From JBBQZU01 sp038207425 (lineage in GTDB: Bacteria > Bacteroidota > Bacteroidia > Flavobacteriales_D > Cryomorphaceae): a DNA stretch of 64,000 bases. Under the pieces are notes generated by a model. The model did no database searches and was not told where the DNA came from. It saw only the letters and a list, made by a program, of their open reading frames with translations. Below, piece after piece: positions 1 to 8,793 of this stretch (position 1 is its first letter; each line of letters begins with the position of its first letter). The DNA lies in NCBI GenBank assembly GCA_038207425.1, contig JBBQZU010000008.1:48564-112563 (forward strand), in the 5' to 3' direction. The translations under genes and the position numbers were made by a program.

Positions 1-570
1 GAAAATGGAAGCTCTGTAATTGTCAATGGTCTTAGGGCTAAGTTTCATCATTTCGGCCATCTCTCTGTATGTGATGTCAGTACAGCACAATTTTACAATT
101 TGAATTTCTTTGCTGGTGAGTAGGCTTTTCAAGCCAGCATTTTTATCACTTGATATATTTCCGCTGAGAACGGAGTCTGTAATAAATATAGCTCCATTGG
201 CTGATGCGTCGATGGCATCTAATAACTCTTCAGTATTTATATCTTTACTAAGAAAGGCCTTTACACCATATTGTAGCATTCGGATTATTGAAAGTTCGTG
301 GTCGCTGCCGGTTATTACTACCACATTTATTTCAGGATATTTATTTTTTACTTCAGCAGCAGTTTCATAACCATTCATCAGGGGCATTTCTATGTCGAGC
401 AGCAGCACATGTATAGGCCCCGCTTGGGGTAGCATTTGAAGAAAATCCTTTCCGTTGGAGGCTTCAGCAACCACCTCATAGCGTTCGCTATATTTTGAAA
501 GCAGGTTTATTATTCCTTGTCTGAAGAGTTGGTGGTCGTCTACTACGGCTATTCTCAAAGGGCTGGTCAT
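1..570 (-). CDS. LuxR/NarL-family response regulator (C-terminus cut by window edge)
   Basis: DNA-binding response regulator, read as 190 residues from the ATG at 570 to the window edge without a stop. The receiver domain (about 1-115) shows the acidic pair D11-D12, the phospho-acceptor D59 in LLLDIEMP, T87 and K109. A LuxR-type helix-turn-helix begins near residue 150 (LTSKEIQIVKL) and continues through YREMAEMMKLSPKTIDNYR. Only the last part of the HTH is missing. It starts 10 bases after the histidine kinase gene, so the two form a cognate pair: the kinase phosphorylates D59 and the HTH then controls transcription. Targets are unknown. Family assignment is firm. Confidence 0.92.
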   Translation of the reverse strand, partial: MTSPLRIAVVDDHQLFRQGIINLLSKYSERYEVVAEASNGKDFLQMLPQAGPIHVLLLDIEMPLMNGYETAAEVKNKYPEINVVVITGSDHELSIIRMLQYGVKAFLSKDINTEELLDAIDASANGAIFITDSVLSGNISSDKNAGLKSLLTSKEIQIVKLCCTDITYREMAEMMKLSPKTIDNYRASIF

Positions 571-580
571 GATACTTGGA

Positions 581-1357
581 TTAATTTGTGGTTATTCTAA
601 TCCCGACTCCACTACCTTTTGTACTCTTGATTCTTATACTGCATTTTATGAGCTTTAGCCTATCGTATATGTTCTGTAATCCGTTTCCACCAATGGATGG
701 GAGCAGGCCGGCATCGCGGGGTTCAAATCCTATCCCATTATCCTGATACTCTAAGACAAATGAATTTGCATCACCGGAAAGGGTAATTACTGCTTCGGTT
801 GCCTGTGAATGCTGCAGCATATTGCTGAGCATTTCCTGACAGACTCTGTAAATTACTATTTCTTGATTCTTATCAAGTTTCAATTCGTTGCTATCCGCGT
901 TGAAAATTACCTTCACTGTGCCCGTTCTGTTTACCCTGTCTACATCCCTTTTTATCATGGATAGGATGCCGTGCCGCTCAAGCGATGCGTTATTCATTGC
1001 TGACGATATCTCTTTAATATCTCTTATCAGCTCCGAAATAAGCTTTTTAGATTCTGCTATTTTCTCATTATTTTTTTCAGGTGGCTCGAGCATGGCCATA
1101 TTGAGATTGAGTTTTATCAAGGCAGCAATCTGGCCAATATTGTCATGAAGTTCACGCGATACATCCTTGAGTGTTTGTTCTTGTATCTCAATCTGAGTTT
1201 CCAGAATCGCCCGCTGCAGTGCTTCTTTTTCCTGAATGAATTTTACTCTCATCCGCCGGTACAGCAGCACAAAGTAGGTCATGAAGGCCCCAATCATGGT
1301 GAACAATACCAACCCTGATACAATAGGTAAGATATAGGTCGTAAACTGATTATCCAT
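581..1357 (-). CDS. NarL/DegS-type sensor histidine kinase
   Basis: Membrane histidine kinase of 258 residues. One membrane segment lies at about 7-32, followed by a coiled-coil linker, a HisKA_3 dimerisation domain with the phospho-accepting His71 in SRELHDNIGQ, and a HATPase domain with N box (EMLSNMLQHS), G1 (DNGIGFEP) and G2 (GGNGLQNI). There is no extracellular sensor domain, so the signal probably enters through the polytopic membrane protein encoded just upstream. The start is placed at the ATG at 1357, overlapping the upstream stop by 8 bases; an upstream in-frame TTG at 1375 is less likely. The downstream gene is its response regulator. Confidence 0.9.
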   Translation of the reverse strand: MDNQFTTYILPIVSGLVLFTMIGAFMTYFVLLYRRMRVKFIQEKEALQRAILETQIEIQEQTLKDVSRELHDNIGQIAALIKLNLNMAMLEPPEKNNEKIAESKKLISELIRDIKEISSAMNNASLERHGILSMIKRDVDRVNRTGTVKVIFNADSNELKLDKNQEIVIYRVCQEMLSNMLQHSQATEAVITLSGDANSFVLEYQDNGIGFEPRDAGLLPSIGGNGLQNIYDRLKLIKCSIRIKSTKGSGVGIRITTN

Positions 1358-2015
1358 GTTGTAAAGCTGATTCAATTCTTTGTGGTATGGTGCTCAATCT
1401 GAGCACAATAAAGTAGCCGATATAATAGATGATTCCCAGAAATTCAACCAGATGAATCATCCAATTTTGGAGTAATCCGGTTTGGCTCGAGTACTGATAG
1501 AGTACTAGATAGATATGTGATGAACTATAAAAAATCAGGTTGGCAGTATTAAACCAAAAAAGCGCCTGTTTTTCGAGCCCATCTTCACCCGGATATCTCA
1601 GCATTTCAGTAAATTGAGCCAATGCAAAAAATACAATGAGAAAATTGGCAGCCATGATTGAATTTACCGGCCAGCTTTTGATATCATTTATAAAGAGCGA
1701 ATTGATAAGCAAAACAATAATCGCAACAATGCCCAGTATTCCTATTAGCCTTGCCCATTTTTTATTATGGAAAGTATCATAGTATACCTTGGTGTAAATT
1801 GCTGTTGAAACAATAAGACCCAGATGTGCTACGGGCATTGAGTTTCTAAAATAATAGCCCATTGTAAAATGCCCATATTCGCAGATTGCTCCAAAAATTA
1901 CTATACCTGCTACCCATCTTCCGAACATATTGAACGTATAAAAGCGCACTATGCTGAATATCGCTATCAGGGTAAGGATTATTAAGTATAAGTTCATGAA
2001 TTTTAGCAGAGCCAT
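1350..2015 (-). CDS. polytopic membrane protein, probable sensor partner of the kinase
   Basis: A 221-residue, very hydrophobic protein with about seven predicted membrane segments (the first at about 8-26, others near 34-52, 66-80, 88-108, 118-136, 152-170 and 184-206) and almost no soluble domain. I do not recognise a named family. It is the first gene of a three-gene unit with a histidine kinase that lacks an input domain and a LuxR response regulator; its stop overlaps the kinase start by 8 bases, which implies translational coupling. The inference is that it is the sensory or membrane module of that pathway. An alternative ATG lies at 1997. Confidence 0.7.
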   Translation of the reverse strand: MALLKFMNLYLIILTLIAIFSIVRFYTFNMFGRWVAGIVIFGAICEYGHFTMGYYFRNSMPVAHLGLIVSTAIYTKVYYDTFHNKKWARLIGILGIVAIIVLLINSLFINDIKSWPVNSIMAANFLIVFFALAQFTEMLRYPGEDGLEKQALFWFNTANLIFYSSSHIYLVLYQYSSQTGLLQNWMIHLVEFLGIIYYIGYFIVLRLSTIPQRIESALQHG

Positions 2016-2050
2016 AAGTCATTCACAGGTTAAATCGAATTTTAAATATA

Positions 2051-2389
2051 CTATAATCCTGTAATCGGACAGCTTAAAGGACAAGGAATGAGATGCTCAA
2101 GTATTTTTGATGTCATTACCTTATTATCTGCATCAATACCGGCCAAAATCAGCGTAAAGTATTGATCAGATTGCGGTTTGTTTAAATCGCCGGGTCGTAA
2201 AGCGAAATAAAAAATTACATCCTTGATTCCTGTCTGGGCCAGAATTTCACCCACATCATCCTTTGAAGCCACCAGTGCTTTCAGCACGCTGGTTCCACTG
2301 CCCGTGGGAACTGTGAGCCTTCTTGGGTGGTTGCGGTATGCCTCTGTGAGCAATTTTGCTTCTGGTTCGGTGATGAAATTGTTGGCCAT
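2051..2389 (-). CDS. small conserved-looking cytoplasmic protein, function unknown
   Basis: A soluble 112-residue protein without signal peptide or membrane segment. The sequence looks like a real folded domain: an N-terminal helix (EPEAKLLTEAYRNHP), a mixed centre and a C-terminal tail with two cysteines (PCPLSCP). I do not recognise the family. It lies 35 bases upstream of the membrane protein of the signalling operon on the same strand and could be transcribed with it. The ATG at 2389 is the only good start. Confidence 0.55.
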   Translation of the reverse strand: MANNFITEPEAKLLTEAYRNHPRRLTVPTGSGTSVLKALVASKDDVGEILAQTGIKDVIFYFALRPGDLNKPQSDQYFTLILAGIDADNKVMTSKILEHLIPCPLSCPITGL

Positions 2390-2540
2390 TTGTTACGAAT
2401 ATTAGATTTATTATGCGGGCTAAAGTAAATCAGCGACCGATCAAATCTATCTGAGGAAGAAACTATGGGTTATTTTCTCAGGCATTGGAAGAAAAACACC
2501 AATTCTGCGCCAAAACCTGTATGGAGAGATTCACATACCA

Positions 2541-3515
2541 CTATCCTGATGGCTGCATTTCATTGAAGATACCAAGATGCAAGAGCGCATCGCCCTGATT
2601 TACAATTGGCATGTTATTATGGCCTATGACAAAAGCTTTTTGCTTGCTGGTTATTTTCAATCTAAATTCACCGAAAGGATCAGTAATATAGCCGAGTAGT
2701 TCTCTGTTTTTTACGTGATTGCCGCTTTTCGCAATGCCCTGGTATATACCGGAGCGCTTAGCACGAAGCCATGTAGAACTTTCTATATGTATGGTAGGAA
2801 CAGTTGTTACAGGAGCTTCCGCTAACATGCCTAGATGCTTCAGCAAACGCTGGGCTCCATTGATTCCCTCCTGCACTACAGGCTCTTCAAGGCGCAAACT
2901 TTCTCCGCCTTCGTACACTATGATGCTTTTGCCCATTTTATAAGCCTGTTTGCGAAGACTTTTTTCAATGAATCTGCTTTGCAAAATCAACGGTGCTCCG
3001 AAGGCCTTAGCTAATTCGATGGCTTTCGGGTCATTCGGGGCATACCTTACTTGAGGGTAGTTATATCTTGATGCTCCCCCGGTGTGAAAATCTACACCTA
3101 TATCTACTTGTGAAATAATTTGCTCTGTAAGAAAATGCGCAAAACGGGCCGCAAGTGAACCGGTAATATGGCCTGGAAAACTGCGGTTTATATCTTTCCC
3201 ATCAGGTACATCTCGACTGAAATTCAAAAATCCGTAGATGTTCATAACCGGAACTGCGACCACAGAACCTATGAGCAGCTTTTCGAAGGTGCCACTTTCG
3301 AGCATTCGACGCACTATTTCTATTCCATTTATTTCATCGCCGTGCAAACCACCGCTCAATAGTACCACCGGGCCAGGCTTCATACTCCGGTATATATATG
3401 CAGGTACTTCAATTTCAGTTCCGGATGGCAGCCTGGCAATTTTGGATTTAATCTTCAGGTTTTCACCGGGCACAACTACCTTCCCGCTGATCTCTATCAC
3501 ATCTTTTACTGACAC
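2541..3515 (-). CDS. succinylglutamate desuccinylase/aspartoacylase-family zinc hydrolase
   Basis: M14-like zinc-dependent deacylase of 324 residues. The metal site is visible as H58 and E61 in GGLHGDE and H144 in GVDFHTGG; a substrate-binding DINRSFPG motif lies at about 108-115. Family members hydrolyse N-acyl amino acids, and this subgroup is often encoded beside RimK-type ligases and RimB-type proteases, as here across a divergent promoter region. The start is uncertain: the frame opens at a TTG at 3530, but that codon overlaps a -7 promoter box, so the GTG at 3515 is preferred. The substrate cannot be read from the sequence; a role in undoing or processing glutamylated products is inference. 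Confidence 0.85.
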   Translation of the reverse strand: MSVKDVIEISGKVVVPGENLKIKSKIARLPSGTEIEVPAYIYRSMKPGPVVLLSGGLHGDEINGIEIVRRMLESGTFEKLLIGSVVAVPVMNIYGFLNFSRDVPDGKDINRSFPGHITGSLAARFAHFLTEQIISQVDIGVDFHTGGASRYNYPQVRYAPNDPKAIELAKAFGAPLILQSRFIEKSLRKQAYKMGKSIIVYEGGESLRLEEPVVQEGINGAQRLLKHLGMLAEAPVTTVPTIHIESSTWLRAKRSGIYQGIAKSGNHVKNRELLGYITDPFGEFRLKITSKQKAFVIGHNNMPIVNQGDALLHLGIFNEMQPSG

Positions 3516-3527
3516 TTTTTTTTTGAT

Positions 3528-3535
3528 CAAATATA
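3528..3535 (-). promoter_or_regulatory. -7 promoter box for the deacylase gene
   Basis: On the minus strand the sequence reads TATATTTG, an exact match to the Bacteroidota -7 consensus TAnnTTTG. It ends 12 bases before the GTG at 3515, predicting a very short leader. No clear TTG -33 element was found. Confidence 0.5.
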
Positions 3536-3595
3536 GAATATTCGGTTTCTGTTTTGAAGTATTGTTGCTTTGCTATTTGCCGCAAGGCAAAACAG

Positions 3596-3603
3596 TATAT
3601 TTG
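3596..3603 (+). promoter_or_regulatory. -7 promoter box for the rimB-rimK pair
   Basis: TATATTTG matches TAnnTTTG exactly. A TTTG at 3576-3579 lies 16 bases upstream and could be the -33 element. The predicted transcript starts near 3610, which excludes an upstream ATG at 3570 and supports translation from 3627. Confidence 0.55.
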
Positions 3604-3626
3604 GTGCCGGTTTAAGGCCAACCTTT

Positions 3627-4058
3627 ATGGAGAGCTTCGTACACGAAGGCAAGCTGATAGTAGGCAAAAAAGAGAAAATTGAATTTCCGGATTTGAAACG
3701 GCGCAACGTGGTAGCACGGATTGACAGCGGGGCAAGGTCGAGCGCCGCACATTGCGACCGAATCTGGATAGAGAGAATGGGCGGAAAACGGGTGCTTTGC
3801 TGTCAGTTTTTGAAGCGCTCGAACCGCGTAACCCGGTTTGAGAAATTCAGAAAGCGTCGTGTTAAAAGTTCCAATGGCGATGTGCAGGCCCGGTATGTGG
3901 TGAAATTGAAGATAAAACTTAATACCGTTATCAAATTTACCGATGTTACTTTAACAGACCGTTCAACCATGAACTACTCAGTGCTTCTCGGGCGGCGGTT
4001 TCTCAAAGACCAGTTTCTTATAGACGTTTCTAAAATTTATTTGCAGAGCAAAAAATAG
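3627..4058 (+). CDS. RimB-like ATP-dependent zinc protease family protein (retropepsin-like)
   Basis: A 143-residue protein of the family annotated as ATP-dependent zinc protease (PF05618, RimB/RloA type). The retropepsin-like active-site motif D33-S-G-A-R-S-S-A is present, followed by the usual beta-rich fold and the C-terminal LLGRRFL motif. In Pseudomonas, RimB acts with RimK in modifying ribosomal protein S6; here it is separated from the rimK-like gene by 2 bases, so the two are almost certainly co-transcribed and coupled. The start is set at 3627 from the promoter position. Its exact substrate in this organism is unknown. Confidence 0.85.
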   Translation: MESFVHEGKLIVGKKEKIEFPDLKRRNVVARIDSGARSSAAHCDRIWIERMGGKRVLCCQFLKRSNRVTRFEKFRKRRVKSSNGDVQARYVVKLKIKLNTVIKFTDVTLTDRSTMNYSVLLGRRFLKDQFLIDVSKIYLQSKK

Positions 4059-4060
4059 TT

Positions 4061-4966
4061 ATGCGCATTGTTATCTTATCCAGAAATTCGAGTATATACT
4101 CCACCAATCGCCTGCGCGAAGCTGCAGAAAAGCGGGGGCATGAAGCCATTGTTGTTGACCACCTGAAGTGCTCGCTGATTGGCGAGCATAAAAATCCGAG
4201 AATTACATACAACGGCGAAGAGCTTATCGGGGTTCGGGCCATAGTGCCGCGCATTGGAGCATCGGTAACCTTTTATGGTACAGCAGTGGTAAGGCAGTTT
4301 GAAATGCAGGATGTTTATTCGGTAAATTCATCAATTTCCATTGTGCGCTCTCGCGACAAACTTCGCAGCATGCAGATTTTTTCACGCCATGATATCGATA
4401 TTCCCAAGTCTATCTTTACCAACCAACCGAAGAATGTGGATGTTCTTATTAAGGAAATAGGCGGCGCTCCTGTAATTATTAAGTTGCTCGAAGGCACACA
4501 GGGTATTGGGGTAGTTCTTGCCGAAACCAAAAAGGCAGCCCGCTCGGTGGTTGAGGCTTTTCACGGGCTTAATGCCAACATGCTTATTCAGGAATATATT
4601 GCCGAAGCTGGCGGTGCCGACATTCGCGCCTTTGTTGTAGATGGAAAAGTGGTTGGTGCTATGAAGCGTCAGGGCGCTGAAGGTGAGTTTAGGTCCAATC
4701 TGCATCGGGGCGGCAGAGCAAAATCAGTGCGCCTAACTCCGGCGCAGCGCACCCTGGCACTGAGGGCTGTGAAAGCTATGGGGCTAACGATGGCTGGTGT
4801 TGATATGATTGAGTCGAAACGGGGGCCTCTCGTGCTTGAAGTAAACTCATCGCCCGGGCTTGAAGGCATTGAAAAAGCCACAGGAAAGGATATAGCCGGT
4901 GCCGTAATTCGCTGTATTGAGAAGTATGCCGGAAAGATTCACAAGGCCGATAAAGTAGGGGCCTGA
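4061..4966 (+). CDS. rimK: RimK-like ATP-grasp glutamate ligase
   Basis: ATP-grasp enzyme of 301 residues, the normal length for RimK. After an N-terminal alpha/beta domain (to about residue 90, ending in [20 protein letters not shown]) it shows the ATP-grasp signatures: [14 protein letters not shown] (ATP-binding loop), [22 protein letters not shown] and the metal-binding [13 protein letters not shown] at the C-terminus. RimK adds glutamates to the C-terminus of ribosomal protein S6 in Escherichia coli; related enzymes act on other acceptors, so the acceptor here is open. It follows the RimB-like gene by 2 bases and faces a divergent deacylase gene. Confidence 0.9.
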   Translation: MRIVILSRNSSIYSTNRLREAAEKRGHEAIVVDHLKCSLIGEHKNPRITYNGEELIGVRAIVPRIGASVTFYGTAVVRQFEMQDVYSVNSSISIVRSRDKLRSMQIFSRHDIDIPKSIFTNQPKNVDVLIKEIGGAPVIIKLLEGTQGIGVVLAETKKAARSVVEAFHGLNANMLIQEYIAEAGGADIRAFVVDGKVVGAMKRQGAEGEFRSNLHRGGRAKSVRLTPAQRTLALRAVKAMGLTMAGVDMIESKRGPLVLEVNSSPGLEGIEKATGKDIAGAVIRCIEKYAGKIHKADKVGA

Positions 4967-4996
4967 TTTCAAAAAAACCGGATATCAATAAAGTAT

Positions 4997-7498
4997 CTAC
5001 TTGGTAATTATCAACTTTTTGGTCGTCAATTCGCCTGAACCCGATAATTGCACTACATAAATGCCTGCCGCCAAATCCGCGAAGTCTGCATCGATGCTAT
5101 ACTTTTGCCCGGATATCAACGATTTGGTAAGGATATGTTTTACAATGTTGCCCTTAATATCAACCACATCAAGTTTTATGATCCCTGAATTTATTGGGCT
5201 TATGGAAATGGTCGCCACACCATTTGAAGGGTTGGGCCAAATGGCCATATCAGAAACTATGTGTGGATTATTCGAAGTCCCCAAAATCGTACTAAACTTA
5301 ATAAGATATTGGTCGGCAGCGCCTCCAAACTGACTTTGGCTTGCATCAATTGATACCGGAAAATTGGCACTTCGGGTCCATCCAAAAGCCAGAAGCATGT
5401 CATCAGGTCCGTATGCAAGGCCTCCATCAGCCTGATCATTTTGCGCACCTCCATAATAGGTAGACCACTGCACATTTCCTGGTTCATCGAATTTGACAAA
5501 ATAGATATCCCAGCCTCCGGATGCACTTGATTGAAAAGCATCGGGGGTGGTATAAAGGTTATTGCTCAGCGTTCGGCCCTGCATATAAATATTGTTCGAA
5601 TTATCTAAAGCCAATCCACCTGAGCCTAAATCATCGCCTGAACCACCGAAGTATGTGCTCCACTTCAAAAGCCCTGTCTGATCGAATTTAGCTAAGAAAG
5701 CATCCCGAAAACCTCCGCCGAACACGGGCTGAAAAGAACCGCTCGTTGTTGGCAAATCAGTACTTCGGCTATAACCTTGTATGTAAACGTTATTTGCCTG
5801 ATCAACCACGCACCCTCCTGTGCCGTAATCAGAAGCGTTGCCACCGAAGAATGTTGACCATTCCATCGCACCGGCCGAAGTAAATTTCGCTACATATACA
5901 TCATGCGAACCGGCTGAAATTGACTGAAAAGCCTGCGTACTAACAGGGAAATCTGAACTTAAAGTATTGCCATGAATATATATATTATTATTAGCATCTA
6001 TGGTACAGTTGCCATTTCCGAAATCTCTGGCGCTTCCCCCGAAAAAAGTCGACCAAATCAAGTTGCCATCAGGGCTAAATTTTGCCAGGTATATATCGAT
6101 TATCCCCGCATGATCTTGTTGATAGGCATTTGCAGTTATCGGAAAATTGGTACTTGCTGTCCAACCCTGAACAATGACATTGCCGTCAAGATCTATTTTA
6201 CAACCTCCTCGTCCGGCGTCTGTATCAGCTCCACCCAAATAGGTTGCCCAACTTCTTGAGCCATCATTGTTAAGTTTTATCAGAAATGAATCATAATCAC
6301 CGCCTCCATATTCTGTTTGGAATGCTTCCGTGGTAACCGGGAAATTTGAGCTTTCTGTAAAACCATGCAAGTATATACTCCCTTCACCATCAAGTGATAT
6401 TCCGCCCTGACTAATGTCATCTTGCAATCCTCAAAAATAAGTAGCCCAAACAGGGATACCCGCGCTGCTTAATTTGGTGATGGTAAGGTCTATCTTACCG
6501 GCTCCTACTGTTTGATATGCCCCAGTAGTTGAAGGAAAATCGCTGCTAAATGTATGGCCGTAGGTGTATATGTTTCCATCAGAACCGACAACAACGTCAC
6601 TGCCAAAATCACCGGAGCTTCCGCCGTGAAAGGTTGCCCACTCGCGGGTAGGATCGATGATTAAATCAAGTTGAGGATTAAACGATTCAATGGAAAAACC
6701 TAATTCACTTCCATTAAGTGTATAGCCGCTTTTGAGCATCACTCCGGCCTGAAAGGTTTCGGGTGCAGTCTCGGTGATGCTTCCCAAAGTGGTTTCGATA
6801 ACCAATTCGCCGGCAGCGTTAATGAATTGACTATTGCTACCACGTATCTTTACCTTTATCTGTTCATGGTTTGCGCCAGCCTTCACATACCAGTCATATT
6901 TTAATTTGCCTTCACTTATATACAAAATCAGATCAATATTGCTATATACATTCTCAAGCACGAGCGACTCAAAGCCATAAGCTGTCGATAAAACTTTATT
7001 TTTTGAGAGATAGTAGCGTTCGCTGTAATTGTGTGATTTTCTTTCGACAATTCTTTTCGGCTTCATTGATCCAACAAAATCCAGATCAGTGCGATGGCCT
7101 GTAATCTTAGCTGCTACAGCCGAGTAAGAATCTGTATTGTCCAAATCGTCAATAGTATTGTCTATTTCCAGAAACTCCTGCACATAGGATAATCCATTTT
7201 CACGGATGTAAATGGTCATGTTCTTTTGTTTTACCAAATAAAGAACGTCCTTTACCGGATTCCCATTTTCGTCGGTTACCTGCCCCGCATTTTTGAGATA
7301 GTATATCGGAAATTGGCCGAAATTCGGATCATTTTGAATACAATCAGCCGAATTTGCAGGAGATGCTGTAATTTTTTTCATCGGATTACAATCTCCCGAT
7401 TCTGATCTTTCAGTGTTAAAAAAAGGTGTTTCAGATTTCGTCGTGTTGAAAATAAGTGATGCAGATAATAGCATGCACAATCCCGTAGCTCGTCCCAT
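4997..7498 (-). pseudogene. SBBP beta-propeller repeat T9SS-secreted protein, broken by an in-frame TGA
   Basis: One reading frame of 833 codons interrupted by a TGA at 6433-6431. The N-terminal part (355 codons) has a signal-peptide-like start (MGRATGLCMLLSASLIF) and a domain of the type that precedes SBBP repeats. The rest holds about seven repeats of roughly 55 residues, each with a W-[AS]-T-[YF]-[FL]-G-G core and a GNIYIHG-like strand. It ends with a type A T9SS sorting domain (WPNPSNG ... DIKGN ... LAAGIYVVQL ... KKLIITK). The TGA falls exactly where every other repeat has Gly, so one base change (GGA to TGA) explains it. A sequencing error is the alternative. The part after the stop could start only at a TTG (6427) and would lack a signal peptide. 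Confidence 0.85.
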
Positions 7499-7539
7499 AG
7501 TTGACGTTTTTAGTTTGTTTCTGTTTGCCTCAGCATCTT

Positions 7540-7560
7540 CTGTTATTAGTTCAATAACAG
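7540..7560. promoter_or_regulatory. 8-bp perfect palindrome upstream of the SBBP gene
   Basis: CTGTTATT and AATAACAG form a perfect inverted repeat around a 5-base loop, 42 bases before the SBBP start codon. It could be a regulator-binding site or a leader hairpin; there is no T-run, so it is not a terminator. On the minus strand a TATCTTCG sequence lies just upstream and might be the -7 box. Confidence 0.3.
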
Positions 7561-7680
7561 TGCTTGAAAATACTCACTCGAAGATAAACCATTTTTAAAT
7601 ACAAATTGAAATTTCGTACTGGTTAGTCAGAAATTTTTTCTCTGGTAGTTTTTTAAAGCTAAAATGATATAGGATGTGCA

Positions 7681-8403
7681 TCAGCTTTTCGGCTTCGAAG
7701 GCCTCACTTCGATCTTCGATGGCAAGGTGCGCGGGTGCATTCGCATAAGGTCAGCTACCATTTGCCCCAAATCTTCGGGCTGAATCTTCCATGCATCAGA
7801 TTCATTTGGCTCATGGCCTGCAAACTCACTCGTTACGGAGCCCGGCATAATGGTAGTAACCTTTATATCGTAAGGTCTCAAATCGAGCATGATTGCCTGA
7901 GAAAAACCAACCAGGCCAAACTTGCTTGCATTATAAGCTGCGCCCTGCGTGAAAAAGTTTGCTCCAGCAAGGCTTGCGATTGTTATGATATACCCCTTTG
8001 ATTTCTTAAGGGAATCTATAGAAGCTTTTACAGTATTGAATACACCCGTAAGGTTCGTATCTACTGTTTCATTCCATTGCGCGGAAGTCATTTGGTCAAT
8101 GGGTGCAAAATACCCAAGGCCGGCATTGGCCACCACAGCATCAAGTTTTCCGAAATGATCTACAGTGCTTTTCACAACGCGTTCCATATCGCTCATAGAG
8201 CGCACATCGGCTGCCATACCGAGTACTGAATTATGGCCTTTTTTTCGAAGTTTTTCTACGGCGTCTGCAACTGCCTTACTGTTTCTGCTTGTAATTGATA
8301 CTGCGCAGCCATTGTTCAAGAGTACTTCGGCTATTCCGTAACCTATTCCGCGGGTTCCGCCGGTTATCAATATCACTTTTCCCTTCAGTTCCATATCTCT
8401 CAT
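7681..8403 (-). CDS. short-chain dehydrogenase/reductase (SDR)
   Basis: Classical SDR of 240 residues. It shows the cofactor loop TGGTRGIGYG at about residue 13, VVANAGLG (NNAG-like motif), and the catalytic Ser (ITIASLAG) and Tyr-x-x-x-Lys (YNASK). The pattern fits NADPH-dependent ketoacyl- or ketone-reducing members, but the substrate is not readable. The start is taken at the ATG at 8403 (an ATG at 8394 is equally good); a longer open frame reaching 8463 would overlap the upstream gene and has extra residues foreign to SDRs. It is the last gene of a minus-strand operon that begins at aroC. Confidence 0.87.
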   Translation of the reverse strand: MRDMELKGKVILITGGTRGIGYGIAEVLLNNGCAVSITSRNSKAVADAVEKLRKKGHNSVLGMAADVRSMSDMERVVKSTVDHFGKLDAVVANAGLGYFAPIDQMTSAQWNETVDTNLTGVFNTVKASIDSLKKSKGYIITIASLAGANFFTQGAAYNASKFGLVGFSQAIMLDLRPYDIKVTTIMPGSVTSEFAGHEPNESDAWKIQPEDLGQMVADLMRMHPRTLPSKIEVRPSKPKS

Positions 8404-8408
8404 TTCAA

Positions 8409-8759
8409 TTAACGCTTTGACTGTTTTTGAACGGCCGGTGCATTTACATCGGCAATAAACCATGAACCTTCATCGGTACTTACAAGCCAGGGCACATCCC
8501 ACCAAATACCTTCTTTGGCCAACACTACAAAGTCGTCGGTACGGTCTGCACGGCCGTCAAATGCAAGCCCCAATGAGATGAACGTTTCAAAGATGGTTCT
8601 CACTTCAGTTGCATTCGAAGCTCCTACTGCCACCAGATATTCATCTTGTTGAAAATCAGAATTTCCAAATGCTTTTACCACAGATTTTAAACCGCCGCTT
8701 ATGGCATCTTCTATCTTAAAGATGGGCACGATGACGTTGTATTGTCGAAATTGAATCAT
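8409..8759 (-). CDS. small protein of unknown function
   Basis: A soluble 116-residue protein with no signal peptide. It has a compact alpha/beta composition, a conserved-looking WWDVPWLVSTDEGSWF segment near the C-terminus, and an acidic pI. I do not recognise the family. It sits between the OmpA-family gene (34 bases upstream) and the SDR gene (5 bases downstream), so it belongs to the aroC-led operon. Confidence 0.6.
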   Translation of the reverse strand: MIQFRQYNVIVPIFKIEDAISGGLKSVVKAFGNSDFQQDEYLVAVGASNATEVRTIFETFISLGLAFDGRADRTDDFVVLAKEGIWWDVPWLVSTDEGSWFIADVNAPAVQKQSKR

Positions 8760-8793
8760 AATAAGTCCTTATCATGGTGAAGGTAAGCGATAA

